Source of the DNA: Gammaproteobacteria bacterium | GTDB lineage: Bacteria > Pseudomonadota > Gammaproteobacteria > PS1 > Pseudothioglobaceae | Assembly: GCA_030739975.1 (NCBI GenBank) | Contig: JASLYC010000019.1 | Span: forward strand, 1-34,257 | DNA length: 34,257 bases | Direction: 5' to 3' | Part shown: one piece after another, positions 1 through 9,325 of the stretch | Layout of the letters: every line of letters begins with the position of its first letter | How positions within the stretch are numbered: position 1 is the stretch's first letter | The notes under the pieces: generated by a model | What the model saw: the letters and a program-made list of their open reading frames with translations, nothing else | What the model was told of the DNA's origin: nothing | The model's database searches: none | Position numbers and translations under genes: made by a program

Positions 1-213
1 CTCATACTCTACGTGTGCAGTTGAGATTGTAATACCGCGCTCTCTTTCTTCAGGAGCGTTATCAATATCAGCGTAATCCTTAAATTCACCGCCTCTTGCT
101 TCAGCCATCACTTTAGTGATTGCTGCAGTTAGTGTAGTCTTGCCATGGTCAACGTGACCGATTGTGCCCACGTTTACGTGTGGTTTGGTTCTTTCGAATT
201 TTTCTTTTGACAT
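1..213 (-). CDS. tuf: Elongation factor Tu, N-terminal part (cut by window edge)
   Basis: EF-Tu is the GTPase that delivers aminoacyl-tRNA to the ribosome. Only the first 71 codons are present; the gene runs off the left edge. The reverse complement reads [20 protein letters not shown] and then the P-loop VDHGKTT (around residues 21-27), followed by the switch region [10 protein letters not shown], all diagnostic of EF-Tu. The ATG at 213-211 is preceded by a strong AAGGAG ribosome-binding site. It lies 24 nt downstream of fusA in the classic rpsL-rpsG-fusA-tuf order and is almost certainly co-transcribed. Identity is certain; whether a second tuf copy exists cannot be seen. Confidence 0.97.
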   Translation of the reverse strand, partial: MSKEKFERTKPHVNVGTIGHVDHGKTTLTAAITKVMAEARGGEFKDYADIDNAPEERERGITISTAHVEYE

Positions 214-237
214 TTTTATTCTCCTTAGTGAATAAAT

Positions 238-2340
238 TTATTTATTTAATTTTTCGATTACTTCATCAGCAACATTTCTTGGTGCCGCGGAGTATTTTTC
301 AAACTCCATCGAGTAGCTTGCACGTCCTTGTGACATTGATCGTAAATCTGTAGCATAGCCAAACATCTCGGCTAATGGAACGCTTGCTTTAATCTCTTTC
401 CCTGCTGGAGTATCGTCCATAGAGCTCACCACACCACGTCTGCGATTTAAATCTCCCATAACATCGCCCATGTAATCTTCTGGTGTAGAGACATCAACAG
501 TCATCATTGGCTCAAGTAGTTGTGGGTTGGCCATCTTGACGCCCTCACTTAGACATTTTGATGCCGCAATCTTAAAAGCCATTTCATTTGAGTCAACATC
601 ATGGTAAGAGCCGTCAAAAACAGACACTTTCATGTCTACTAATGGGAATCCAGCTAACACACCATTCTCCATCTGCTCTTGTATACCTTTATTAACTGCA
701 GGAATGTATTCCTTAGGAATAACGCCGCCCTTGATTTCATCAACAAATTCATATCCAGCTCCAGGCTCTTGCGGCTCAATACGAAGGTATACGTGTCCAT
801 ATTGTCCACGACCTCCAGATTGTTTTGCAAATTTATGCTGATGTTCAACCATAGAAGTAATAGACTCACGATATGCAACTTGAGGCGCTCCTACATTACA
901 TTCAACATCAAATTCACGTTTCATTCTGTCAACGATAATGTCTAGGTGCAACTCTCCCATACCGGCAATGATAGTTTGACCAGATTCTTCATCAGAAGAA
1001 ACTCTAAAAGAAGGGTCTTCATGAGCTAATTTACCCAAGGCAATACCCATCTTCTCCTGGTCTGCTTTTGTTTTTGGCTCTACTGCTACTGCAATCACAG
1101 GCTCAGGAAACTCCATTCTTTCAAGAATTATTTTGTTATTCATGTCACATAATGTATCGCCCGTAGTTACATCTTTTAACCCAATTGCTGCTGCTATATC
1201 GCCAGCACGTACCTCTTTAATCTCTTCTCTGTCATTAGAATGCATTTGCACAATACGTCCGATACGTTCTTTCTTTCCTCTTGACGAGTTATAAACAAAG
1301 TCTCCAGACTTAAGGACCCCTGAATAAACCCTGAAGAATGTTAGGTTTCCAACAAATGGATCGGTTGCTATTTTAAATGCTAGTGCTGCAAAGGGCTCTT
1401 TGTCATCAGCATTTCTTGGTGCAACTGTTTCGTTTGCGTCATCGAGTATTCCAGAGATAGATTCAACTTCTAGTGGTGATGGCATATACATAATCATTGC
1501 GTCTAGGACAGCTTGAACACCTTTGTTTTTAAAGGCTGAACCACAGAACATTGGAATAATTTCATTGTTAATAGTTTGCAACCGAATACCTTCTCTAATC
1601 TCATCAGCATTTAGGTCGCCTTCTTCCAAATATTTTTCCATCAAATCTTCAGTGGCTTCAGCAGCAGACTCAACCATATATTCTCTCTTTTCGTTTGCAA
1701 GATCTACAAGGTCAGCAGGGATGTCTTTAATATCATAGGTTGCACCCTGATCAGCCTCATTCCAGAATATAGCTTTCATTAAAATTAAATCTACAACTCC
1801 TTCAAACTTTTCCTCTGCACCAATAGCAATTTGCATTGGAACTGGGTTTCCTCCTAGTCGTGTTTTTACTTGATCACAAACACGAAGAAAATCTGCTCCT
1901 GAACGATCCATCTTGTTAACGAAGCCGATACGTGGAACATTATATTTATTGGCTTGCCTCCAAACAGTTTCAGATTGTGGCTCAACTCCTCCAACTGCAC
2001 AAAAAACGGCGCAAGCGCCGTCTAATACTTTCAAAGATCTCTCTACCTCAATAGTGAAATCTACGTGTCCTGGAGTGTCAATAATGTTAATACGATGATC
2101 TTCAAACTGACTGTCCATTCCTTTCCAGAAGCATGTTGTTGCAGCAGATGTTATAGTTATGCCGCGCTCTTGCTCTTGCTCCATCCAGTCCATTGTTGCG
2201 CCACCATCATGGACTTCGCCAATTTTGTGAGTACGCCCTGTATATAGTAATATACGTTCAGTTGTTGTAGTTTTTCCGGCATCAATGTGTGCCATAATTC
2301 CAACATTACGATAACGAGATAGTGGGGTTGTTCTTGCCAT
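238..2340 (-). CDS. fusA: Elongation factor G
   Basis: EF-G is the GTPase that drives tRNA-mRNA translocation and, with RRF, ribosome recycling. The protein is 700 residues, the usual length. G-domain motifs are in order: [12 protein letters not shown] (P-loop, about residues 17-28), RGITI (switch I), DTPGHVDF (switch II), [10 protein letters not shown], and a G5-like GSAF. The domain IV segment [15 protein letters not shown] is intact. The start at 2340 has AAAGGAC upstream as ribosome-binding site. It is third in the str operon, 26 nt after rpsG and 24 nt before tuf, so expression should follow the rpsL promoter. Nothing is truncated or unusual. Confidence 0.98.
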   Translation of the reverse strand: MARTTPLSRYRNVGIMAHIDAGKTTTTERILLYTGRTHKIGEVHDGGATMDWMEQEQERGITITSAATTCFWKGMDSQFEDHRINIIDTPGHVDFTIEVERSLKVLDGACAVFCAVGGVEPQSETVWRQANKYNVPRIGFVNKMDRSGADFLRVCDQVKTRLGGNPVPMQIAIGAEEKFEGVVDLILMKAIFWNEADQGATYDIKDIPADLVDLANEKREYMVESAAEATEDLMEKYLEEGDLNADEIREGIRLQTINNEIIPMFCGSAFKNKGVQAVLDAMIMYMPSPLEVESISGILDDANETVAPRNADDKEPFAALAFKIATDPFVGNLTFFRVYSGVLKSGDFVYNSSRGKKERIGRIVQMHSNDREEIKEVRAGDIAAAIGLKDVTTGDTLCDMNNKIILERMEFPEPVIAVAVEPKTKADQEKMGIALGKLAHEDPSFRVSSDEESGQTIIAGMGELHLDIIVDRMKREFDVECNVGAPQVAYRESITSMVEHQHKFAKQSGGRGQYGHVYLRIEPQEPGAGYEFVDEIKGGVIPKEYIPAVNKGIQEQMENGVLAGFPLVDMKVSVFDGSYHDVDSNEMAFKIAASKCLSEGVKMANPQLLEPMMTVDVSTPEDYMGDVMGDLNRRRGVVSSMDDTPAGKEIKASVPLAEMFGYATDLRSMSQGRASYSMEFEKYSAAPRNVADEVIEKLNK

Positions 2341-2366
2341 TTTATTATTAGTCCTTTAAAACTTTT

Positions 2367-2849
<483 letters not shown>

Positions 2850-2853
2850 TTAA

Positions 2854-3228
2854 TTATTTTTTAGGCTTCTTAGTTCCGTATTTAGAACGACCCTGCATTC
2901 TGCCATCAACGCCTGTAGTATCTAGGGCTCCCCTAACTGTATGGTAACGAACACCAGGAAGATCTTTAACACGACCACCACGAATAAGTATTACCGAGTG
3001 CTCTTGCAGGTTATGACCCTCTCCACCAATATAGGTTGTAACTTCAGCTGAATTAGTTAGTCTTACACGAGCAACTTTTCGAAGGGCCGAGTTAGGCTTT
3101 TTTGGTGTTGTTGTGTAAACACGAGTACAAACACCGCGCTTTTGAGGGCAGCTATCTAGTGCTGGCACATCACTCTTCATAACCTTCTTTTTACGTGGAT
3201 TACGAACTAACTGATTAATAGTTGACAT
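2854..3228 (-). CDS. rpsL: 30S ribosomal protein S12
   Basis: S12 lies in the decoding centre of the 30S subunit and controls accuracy. The protein is 124 residues and carries [13 protein letters not shown], with Lys43 (the classic streptomycin-resistance position) in its wild-type state. It also has the loop [13 protein letters not shown], which contains the Asp that is beta-methylthiolated in many bacteria. It is first in the str operon, 100 nt downstream of a perfect-consensus promoter at 3329-3358. Confidence 0.98.
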   Translation of the reverse strand: MSTINQLVRNPRKKKVMKSDVPALDSCPQKRGVCTRVYTTTPKKPNSALRKVARVRLTNSAEVTTYIGGEGHNLQEHSVILIRGGRVKDLPGVRYHTVRGALDTTGVDGRMQGRSKYGTKKPKK

Positions 3229-3328
3229 AAATACAATTTCTCCAAAATTCTATAACTTTTAAATTAAATTTTAAATGTTTATTTGTTTATTCTTACCCTA
3301 CGATTTTGCAGGGGCAATAAACCGGTGA

Positions 3329-3358
3329 ATTATACTTTGACATAAGAGTCCATGTCAA
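3329..3358 (-). promoter_or_regulatory. Promoter of the str operon
   Basis: Read on the minus strand, TTGACA (3358-3353) and TATAAT (3334-3329) are separated by 18 bp. Both hexamers match the sigma-70 consensus exactly. The predicted start, near 3322, leaves a leader of roughly 93 nt before rpsL, which fits a strongly expressed ribosomal protein operon. Confidence 0.88.
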
Positions 3359-3375
3359 CTAGACTTAACCTTTTT

Positions 3376-3849
3376 TTATGTAGAAACTTTAATTAGTGAT
3401 TTCAGTAAATATTCACTTGAAAGATTTAGCATCTCAAATACATCATTGAAACGACCTTCGTAGTAAGGATCAGGCACACTTTGCCCTTTAGAATCAGGCA
3501 TATTATCCAACATTAATGAAATCTTGTTCTGGCATTCTACTGGGCATTCAGATATTAGATTATCAAGGTTAGAAGAGTCCATAGCAATAATATAATCATA
3601 ATAGTAAAAATCACTTTCATGAACCTGGCGTGCTTTTTGACTAGATAAGTCAACCCCATATCTAATCGCACATTTTTGTGATCTTATGTCTGGACTCTGC
3701 CCTATATGGTAGGCATGAGTACCAGCAGAATCAACTTCAAACAAATGCTCAGCATCAAACTTTTCTAATTGTTTCCTGAAGGCTCCTTCTGCAGTTGGCG
3801 ATCTACAAATATTACCCATACATACAAAAAGAATTTTATATTTAGTCAT
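3376..3849 (-). CDS. Low-molecular-weight protein tyrosine phosphatase
   Basis: This cytoplasmic phosphatase hydrolyses phosphotyrosine (or another small phosphoester) through a cysteinyl-phosphate intermediate. The signature CMGNICRS near the N-terminus gives the C-x5-R loop (Cys10, Arg16), and the general acid Asp127 lies in VPDPYY. The 157-residue length is typical for the family. Some relatives (Wzb, Etp) pair with a tyrosine kinase in capsule export, but no kinase or capsule gene is adjacent, so the substrate is unknown. The str operon promoter lies between this gene and rpsL, so the two are separate transcription units on the same strand. It is divergent from the YeeE-type gene. Confidence 0.9.
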   Translation of the reverse strand: MTKYKILFVCMGNICRSPTAEGAFRKQLEKFDAEHLFEVDSAGTHAYHIGQSPDIRSQKCAIRYGVDLSSQKARQVHESDFYYYDYIIAMDSSNLDNLISECPVECQNKISLMLDNMPDSKGQSVPDPYYEGRFNDVFEMLNLSSEYLLKSLIKVST

Positions 3850-3944
3850 GTTTTTTATATCAATATTTTGTTATTAAATTATAATCAGCTTCTAATCTAT
3901 GGATATTTTATAATTTAACATATCAATTAAACAAGGAGATTTTA

Positions 3945-5168
3945 ATGGAGCTTGAAATATACCAAAATATGCTTCTAATGGTGCTTTTAACAGCTTTTAT
4001 TATGGGGTGGGTGGTGTCAAAAACTGATTTCTGTACTATGGGTGCAGTTTCAGATTGGGTTAATATGGGGTCAACCTTGAGGCTAAGATCTTGGTCTCTG
4101 GCTATTTTAATTGCAATGCTATTTACTACTATTTTGAATTACTTTGGTTTAATTGATATGTCTTTAACCCAAAACAATGAAACCTCAAACCCTCCATACA
4201 ATACTCCAGTATTTGCCTGGCTACGTTATGTTTTAGGTGGATTTATTTTTGGTATTGGAATGACTATTGGATCTGGCTGTGGAAACAAAACATTTGTCCG
4301 TATAGGTGGTGGAAATTTAAAATCAATAGTTATTATGATAACCATGTCTATTGGAGCCTATCTAATGATTTTTACAAATTTTGGATACAATGTATTTTTA
4401 CAATGGACTGGAGTATTTGATGTGGATTTAACAAATTTAGACATAAATAGTCAAGACCTCGGGACATTAAGCGCTGCTATTTTGCCAACCGACGCATACA
4501 ACAATAAGATTATTCTTGGTTTATTAATATCAATTACAGGGCTCTGGTTTTTGTTTAGTAAAAAAGACTTCAGGTCTGATAAACACATCATAACAAGCGG
4601 CATTGTAATAGGGGTATGCGTTTCAATTGTTTGGTATTTAACTGCCGGCAGTATGGGGCAAGAACTTTTAGAGGAAGCAGAAATGATTGATGATGTACCT
4701 TTTGGGCTTGGAGCCCAGTCCCTAACTTTTACCTCCCCATATGCACATTTAGTGCAATTAATTAACACTAATTTTGATTTAGTTTATCTAACTTTTCCTT
4801 TAGCGGGTGGAACTGGAGTATTGCTTGGCTCATTTGCTTACTCAATTATTAATCGATCTTTTCGTATAGAATGGTTTAACTCTATAGCAGATTTTATTAA
4901 TCATCTTTTGAGTGGTTTTTTGATGGGTATTGGGGGTGTTCTGGCGATGGGTTGCACTGTAGGGCAAGGAATAACAGGTGTTTCTACTTTATCTTTGGGT
5001 TCTTTTATTGCACTAGGCTCAATTATTTTTGGTTCAGCGCTTACAATGAAAATAAGGTACTATAAATTAGTTTATGAAAAAGAAGCAAATATTTTTACCG
5101 CAATAATGGCAAGTTTAGCAGATATGAAAGTAATTCCAAACAGATGGAGACATTTAGATCATGTCTAA
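3945..5168 (+). CDS. YeeE/YedE-family sulfur-compound transporter
   Basis: This is a 407-residue multi-pass membrane protein with about ten hydrophobic segments. It has the duplicated YeeE/YedE (Sulf_transp) pattern: FCTMGAVSDW (Cys30), GSGCGNKTFVR (Cys112) and GCTVGQGITGVSTLS (Cys337). In the characterised family member, conserved cysteines along the pore pass thiosulfate through the membrane, and these three sit in matching motifs. The likely role is thiosulfate or related sulfur uptake, which suits a genome with soxB; substrate assignment is inference. The ATG at 3945 has AAGGAG 6 nt upstream and TATAAT at 3909-3914. Its stop overlaps the kdsD start by 8 nt, so the two are probably translationally coupled. 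Confidence 0.85.
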   Translation: MELEIYQNMLLMVLLTAFIMGWVVSKTDFCTMGAVSDWVNMGSTLRLRSWSLAILIAMLFTTILNYFGLIDMSLTQNNETSNPPYNTPVFAWLRYVLGGFIFGIGMTIGSGCGNKTFVRIGGGNLKSIVIMITMSIGAYLMIFTNFGYNVFLQWTGVFDVDLTNLDINSQDLGTLSAAILPTDAYNNKIILGLLISITGLWFLFSKKDFRSDKHIITSGIVIGVCVSIVWYLTAGSMGQELLEEAEMIDDVPFGLGAQSLTFTSPYAHLVQLINTNFDLVYLTFPLAGGTGVLLGSFAYSIINRSFRIEWFNSIADFINHLLSGFLMGIGGVLAMGCTVGQGITGVSTLSLGSFIALGSIIFGSALTMKIRYYKLVYEKEANIFTAIMASLADMKVIPNRWRHLDHV

Positions 5169-6123
5169 GAGTTTAATTAACACTGCAAAACAGGTTCTAG
5201 ATATAGAAATAAATTCTCTTAAGGACTTACAAAAAAGGATAGACAGTACTTTTCTTGATGCGTGTAATCTAGTAAATAAATGTGATGGCAAAGTTGTATT
5301 AATTGGTATGGGTAAATCCGGTCATATTGGTAATAAAATTGCAGCCACTCTAGCTTCTACTGGAACTCCATCTTTTGCGGTGCACCCTGCTGAAGCCGGG
5401 CATGGAGATCTTGGAATGATTACCCCTGGAGATGTAGTTATTGCAATATCTTATTCTGGAGAATCTGAAGAAATAATTACACTAGTTCCTATCATTCAAA
5501 GGCTTAACATACCAATCATTGCTATGACTGGAAATGTCAACTCTTCAATTTCCAAAGTATGTGATGTTCATCTTGATATAAGCGTTGAAAAGGAGGCGTG
5601 TCCCCACAACCTAGCCCCCACATCATCTACAACCGTTACTCTTGCTATGGGCGATGCACTGGCAATAAGTTTGCTTACTAGCAAAGGTTTTGGTGCAAAT
5701 GATTTTGCACGTTCTCACCCCTCTGGCGCATTAGGCAGAAAACTATTAACGCTTGTAAAAGACATAATGAAGAGTGGCGATGATATACCTATCGTGGGTC
5801 CTAAAACCAGCATGATAGATGCTCTACTAGTGATGAGTGAGAAGGCCCTGGGAATGGTCCTAATTACTAATAAAAAAAAGCTTTTAGGTATTTTTACTGA
5901 TGGCGACTTAAGACGTGTACTAGAAAATAAAAACAATATTAGTGAATTATTGATAGAGGACGTTATGACTTCTAATTGCAAATCAATTTCGGTAGATAAG
6001 CCAGCTGTATTAGCAGTTAAGATTATGGATGAATGTAAATTAAATTCACTCCCTGTTATTGATGATGGTAAGGTTGTTGGTGCAATTAATACTCACACAT
6101 TAATGCAAGCCAGGATTATTTAA
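5161..6123 (+). CDS. kdsD: D-arabinose 5-phosphate isomerase (KpsF/GutQ family)
   Basis: The enzyme interconverts ribulose 5-phosphate and arabinose 5-phosphate, the first step toward Kdo for lipopolysaccharide. The 320-residue protein has an N-terminal SIS domain (GMGKSGHIGNKIAATLASTG, HPAEAGHGDLGM, ISYSGESEE). Two C-terminal CBS domains follow (about 205-260, with GIFTDGDLRR, and about 270-320, with SLPVIDDGKVVGAI). KEACPHNLAPTSSTT is a strong family signature. The start overlaps the YeeE-type gene (ATGTCTAA). The usual partners kdsC and lptCAB are not here, so the pairing with a sulfur transporter is unusual. Its end overlaps the convergent HupE-like gene by 4 nt. Confidence 0.93.
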   Translation: MSKSLINTAKQVLDIEINSLKDLQKRIDSTFLDACNLVNKCDGKVVLIGMGKSGHIGNKIAATLASTGTPSFAVHPAEAGHGDLGMITPGDVVIAISYSGESEEIITLVPIIQRLNIPIIAMTGNVNSSISKVCDVHLDISVEKEACPHNLAPTSSTTVTLAMGDALAISLLTSKGFGANDFARSHPSGALGRKLLTLVKDIMKSGDDIPIVGPKTSMIDALLVMSEKALGMVLITNKKKLLGIFTDGDLRRVLENKNNISELLIEDVMTSNCKSISVDKPAVLAVKIMDECKLNSLPVIDDGKVVGAINTHTLMQARII

Positions 6124-7241
6124 CCAATAACTCTCTCAATCCCCCACCAAAAACCGATTATCGAAATTATCACAGAAACTGGAATTATTAGTACTTGCCT
6201 GTAATGATTTGGAAAAATTTTTTTATTTATTAAAACTGTTAATAGTACACAAATAACTATAGCGATTTGTGCTAGCTCAACACCAACATTAAAACCTATA
6301 AGTGTTACCAAGAAAGAATCTGGCTCCATATCAAAATTTTTAAGCATGCTAGCAAAGCCCAAACCATGGATAAGTCCAAACAAAAACACAATTAAACTTT
6401 TGCGCATTATTGATTGATTGCCAAATATATTTTCAATTGCCACATAACTAATTGAAAATGCAATAACTGGCTCAACAAAATTAGCTGGCATTTCAATTAA
6501 GCCATACATTGCCATACCTAGGGTCAAGGTATGTGCAACAGTGAAAGCTGTTACTAGGAGTAATAATCTTTTTAACAAAAATGTGGAAAGTGCCATACCA
6601 ACTATAAATAACAAATGATCCCAGCCATGTGGCGCTACATGATCGAAACCAATTGAAATAAATTGCAGTAATTTTTGAGTGATATTAATTGGTTCCGATT
6701 CATAAATGGCTATTTTCCCACTAGAACCTCCATCTCTCAGCCATATCCAATCATTCCATGTGTATTCATTTTTTTTATACACTCTATAACGCAAAGCGCT
6801 ATCGCCATATACCTTTCCGTACTGCCAAGAAATAGTTTTGGGCCATTCGTCGAGCTCTACATAATATTTTAGTGTTGATTTTCTTGGTCTTTTCTTGTAT
6901 CCAACTATATCTATTTTGGCTGAATGAAAGTTTAACTTTTGTTTAACTTCATTTACAGAAAATATAATGTCTTCTGTGTATTTAGGCTGGAAGATATCAA
7001 ATTTTTGTTTAAGCTCTACAGGCTGAAGAGCTCTAAGCTCATCATATTTATCTGAGTTAGGTGCATCTAAGGTGTTCTTGTACTTTGTACCTATGCCAGT
7101 TATTGCTCCTTCGATACTAAGATCTATACTTACTTCGACAGCCCTATCCGGAAAAATTGATATCTCCACAAGAGCTGGCTTTACTACATCAGCGCTGACA
7201 TAGAAACTCCAAAAAACCAAGACTAAAAAAATATTTCTCAT
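6120..7241 (-). CDS. HupE/UreJ-family membrane protein with N-terminal periplasmic domain
   Basis: This is a 373-residue protein with a short signal peptide (cleavage likely near VSA-D) and a periplasmic domain to about residue 190. A C-terminal HupE/UreJ-like module of about six membrane helices follows, starting at the histidine-rich HVAPHGWDHLLFIVG and including AHTLTLGMA and FGLIHGLGFASML. HupE and UreJ proteins are linked to nickel or other metal uptake. The two-domain version seen here is common beside respiratory genes and has no firmly established substrate. No hydrogenase or urease gene is in the window. It follows soxB on the same strand but lies beyond a terminator, and a TATAAT ends 6 nt before its ATG with no ribosome-binding site, so it may be leaderless. 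Confidence 0.78.
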   Translation of the reverse strand: MRNIFLVLVFWSFYVSADVVKPALVEISIFPDRAVEVSIDLSIEGAITGIGTKYKNTLDAPNSDKYDELRALQPVELKQKFDIFQPKYTEDIIFSVNEVKQKLNFHSAKIDIVGYKKRPRKSTLKYYVELDEWPKTISWQYGKVYGDSALRYRVYKKNEYTWNDWIWLRDGGSSGKIAIYESEPINITQKLLQFISIGFDHVAPHGWDHLLFIVGMALSTFLLKRLLLLVTAFTVAHTLTLGMAMYGLIEMPANFVEPVIAFSISYVAIENIFGNQSIMRKSLIVFLFGLIHGLGFASMLKNFDMEPDSFLVTLIGFNVGVELAQIAIVICVLLTVLINKKIFPNHYRQVLIIPVSVIISIIGFWWGIERVIG

Positions 7242-7247
7242 CTATAC

Positions 7248-7253
7248 ATTATA
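7248..7253 (-). promoter_or_regulatory. Possible -10 box of a leaderless promoter for the HupE-like gene
   Basis: On the minus strand TATAAT occupies 7253-7248 and is followed by six bases and then the ATG at 7241. Transcription would therefore start at or next to the A of the start codon. No convincing -35 hexamer is seen. The box overlaps the end of the soxB terminator T-tract. Confidence 0.4.
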
Positions 7254-7277
7254 AAAAAGGCTCCAACTAGTGGAGCC
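7251..7277 (-). terminator. Rho-independent terminator after soxB
   Basis: A 7-bp stem, GGCTCCA (7259-7265) paired with TGGAGCC (7271-7277), encloses a 5-nt loop. On the minus strand it is followed by TTTTTTAT, and on the plus strand by ATTTTTTTT, so it could stop transcription from both sides. It lies 24 nt past the soxB stop. Confidence 0.85.
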
Positions 7278-7300
7278 ATTTTTTTTATCTAAACAATAGG

Positions 7301-9190
7301 CTAAATCAAATCGCCAGAATAGTTTTCAATTCCTGGATTTTCTTTTACGCCTTTAATAGTTGGATGGTTTACTTTAGTTAGATTGAGGTGTTTCTGTTTA
7401 CGTAAATAATCTGCAGCTACATCCCACATCAGTCGACCATTACCTATAGAGCTGACCTGAGCCCAACCAGCTACCTTGTATAGCTTGTTTGGATCTACTG
7501 GAGTTCCGTCATCATCCTTGATATTGCTAATACGCTCACCTAAAGATGCTGCAGGGTCAATAGTGTAATCTAGTCCGCCCATGCGAACCATGTCTCCACC
7601 AGATTGCAAGTAGGGATCCTGTACAAACAAGTTCTCAGCAATACCTTCAAGAATGTCTCTTATTTGAGAGCCTGCCATCTCACTAACGTTAGTTTCTCCA
7701 TAAGTCATAGATGTATTAGTCATCAAATCCTCCATTGTGACTTTGTGCCCAGCTATAACGGAAGTTCCCCATCGAACACCAGCTGACATAGCAAAATCAG
7801 CATTATGCTCTTCACGCAATGAATTAACTAACACTTGATCCCAGGTTCCCATAAAGTTTCCACGACGATAAAGTGTCTGTTCAGTTGTACATAATTCTTC
7901 AGACAAAATTTCGTTATAAGTTTTGCCGACCCTATTTGGATTATTTGACATTGTAGAGCTTCGAGCTTCAACAACATTTTCATCGTACTTAGTGCTACGC
8001 ATCTTATTAATATAAGAAACCATCTCTGCATCTGGTTTTATCAGATTGGTAATTATTGGCAACATTTTGTAGTTGTATCCTGAAACTTTGTGGTCTCTAA
8101 TATCTAAATCCATAACGCCAATATATTTTCCAGAACATCCGGCATTTGTTACTACGGTATATCCGCCAGCATTCTTTACTTCGATTGGCTTAGGCATGCC
8201 ATCATGCGTATGACCTCCAAATATCGCATCAATTCCAATTACTCGTGAAGCCATTTTTAGATCTACGTCCATGCCATTGTGTGAAACAACTATTACAGCA
8301 TCAGGGTTTTCATTCTCACGAATATCCTCCACAAGCTCACTCATTTCATCTTCGCGCAGACCAAAAGACCAGTCTGGAAAGAAGTATTTTTGCGGGTTAG
8401 CGTTAGATGTTCTAGGAAAAGCTTGGCCTATAACAGCAATCCTGTGGCCTCCTACATTTTTTATTACATATGGCTTAAATGGTATGCCCTCATCTTCATC
8501 AAACAAACCTCGTCCGTCATACTTTTCAGTCATAGAAATATATTCATCTTCCATAAGTGCGTCTTCTAATATTCTTACATTCTGACCTAAAAAGTCGCCC
8601 TTAAAAAAACCAATATTTTTTAATACTTCATTCTCTTTATAAGTAAACTCCCAATGACCTACCATAACATCAACGCCTAAAATATTACAGGCCTCTACCA
8701 TATCTGCGCCCCTTGTCCAGAGTGATGTTCCGGAGCCTTGCCAGGTGTCTCCTCCATCCAAGGTTAATGTATTTTGCCTACCTCCAGCAGACTCACGTAA
8801 TGACTCTAGGACGCTTTTTATTTGTCCGAAACCTCCTGTTTTTCCGTACTTAATAGCAAGTTCCTCAAAATTATTATATGTAAATGCGTACGCTTCAGCA
8901 GAACCGGGCTTCACTCCTATTTCTTTCAACAAGTTGTTACCGACAACATGAGGCAACTTACCAAATGTTTCTCCAAAACCTAGATTTACGTTTGGCTCAC
9001 GAAAATAATTTGGCAATAGGTTGCCGTGAACATCGGTTATATGTAGTATACGTGCGCTGCCTGTTTTAGGCATTTCGTACATGTTTTCTTGACCAAACAG
9101 ACTGGTTTTGTTAGCATATCCGGTACCTATTAAACCTGCAGCCGAACCCGCACCCAAAATTTTAACAAACTCTCTGCGTGTTAATGACAT
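7301..9190 (-). CDS. soxB: Thiosulfohydrolase SoxB
   Basis: SoxB is the periplasmic dimanganese enzyme that hydrolyses sulfate from the cysteine-bound sulfur intermediate on SoxYZ during thiosulfate oxidation. The 629-residue protein begins with a twin-arginine signal (LTRREFVK, then a small hydrophobic stretch to about residue 26). Metallophosphoesterase motifs follow in order: DVHGN (Asp53, His55), GGDTW (Asp147), the SoxB-type GHWEFTY (His179), SHNGMD (His304) and GGHTHDG (His327, His329). The C-terminal 5'-nucleotidase domain is complete. The start has AAGGAG 4-5 nt upstream. No other sox gene is in the window, so soxB stands apart from the carrier and cytochrome genes. It is divergent from murE. 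Confidence 0.95.
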   Translation of the reverse strand: MSLTRREFVKILGAGSAAGLIGTGYANKTSLFGQENMYEMPKTGSARILHITDVHGNLLPNYFREPNVNLGFGETFGKLPHVVGNNLLKEIGVKPGSAEAYAFTYNNFEELAIKYGKTGGFGQIKSVLESLRESAGGRQNTLTLDGGDTWQGSGTSLWTRGADMVEACNILGVDVMVGHWEFTYKENEVLKNIGFFKGDFLGQNVRILEDALMEDEYISMTEKYDGRGLFDEDEGIPFKPYVIKNVGGHRIAVIGQAFPRTSNANPQKYFFPDWSFGLREDEMSELVEDIRENENPDAVIVVSHNGMDVDLKMASRVIGIDAIFGGHTHDGMPKPIEVKNAGGYTVVTNAGCSGKYIGVMDLDIRDHKVSGYNYKMLPIITNLIKPDAEMVSYINKMRSTKYDENVVEARSSTMSNNPNRVGKTYNEILSEELCTTEQTLYRRGNFMGTWDQVLVNSLREEHNADFAMSAGVRWGTSVIAGHKVTMEDLMTNTSMTYGETNVSEMAGSQIRDILEGIAENLFVQDPYLQSGGDMVRMGGLDYTIDPAASLGERISNIKDDDGTPVDPNKLYKVAGWAQVSSIGNGRLMWDVAADYLRKQKHLNLTKVNHPTIKGVKENPGIENYSGDLI

Positions 9191-9202
9191 CTTATCTCCT
9201 TG

Positions 9203-9220
9203 TGATAAATTTCATTATCA
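9203..9220. promoter_or_regulatory. Inverted repeat in the soxB leader, possible operator
   Basis: TGATAA (9203-9208) and TTATCA (9215-9220) are perfect 6-bp arms around a 6-nt spacer. The repeat sits directly upstream of the soxB ribosome-binding site (9195-9200). It also lies just downstream of a weak promoter candidate on the minus strand: GTAACA at 9255-9250, an 18-bp spacer, and TATCAT at 9231-9226. It could bind a repressor near the transcription start. The arms are AT-rich, so chance is possible. Confidence 0.4.
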
Positions 9221-9290
9221 ACTACATGATACCAAATACAAGGAATATTTGTTACAAGGCAAAAAATAATTTAATCCAAGCTTTATTTAT

Positions 9291-9319
9291 TTAGCATAAT
9301 AATAAAAAAATCATATAAT
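9291..9319 (+). promoter_or_regulatory. Promoter of murE, possibly giving a leaderless mRNA
   Basis: TTAGCA (9291-9296, four of six matches) and a perfect TATAAT (9314-9319) are 17 bp apart. The -10 ends six bases before the murE ATG at 9326, so the predicted start nucleotide is the A of the ATG. There is no purine-rich ribosome-binding site upstream. Confidence 0.5.
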
Positions 9320-9325
9320 ATACTT

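Noticed and set aside
654-945. Open frames of 74-88 codons on both strands inside fusA
   Set aside because: They overlap a complete, strongly conserved fusA gene in other frames and have no family resemblance or good start signals.
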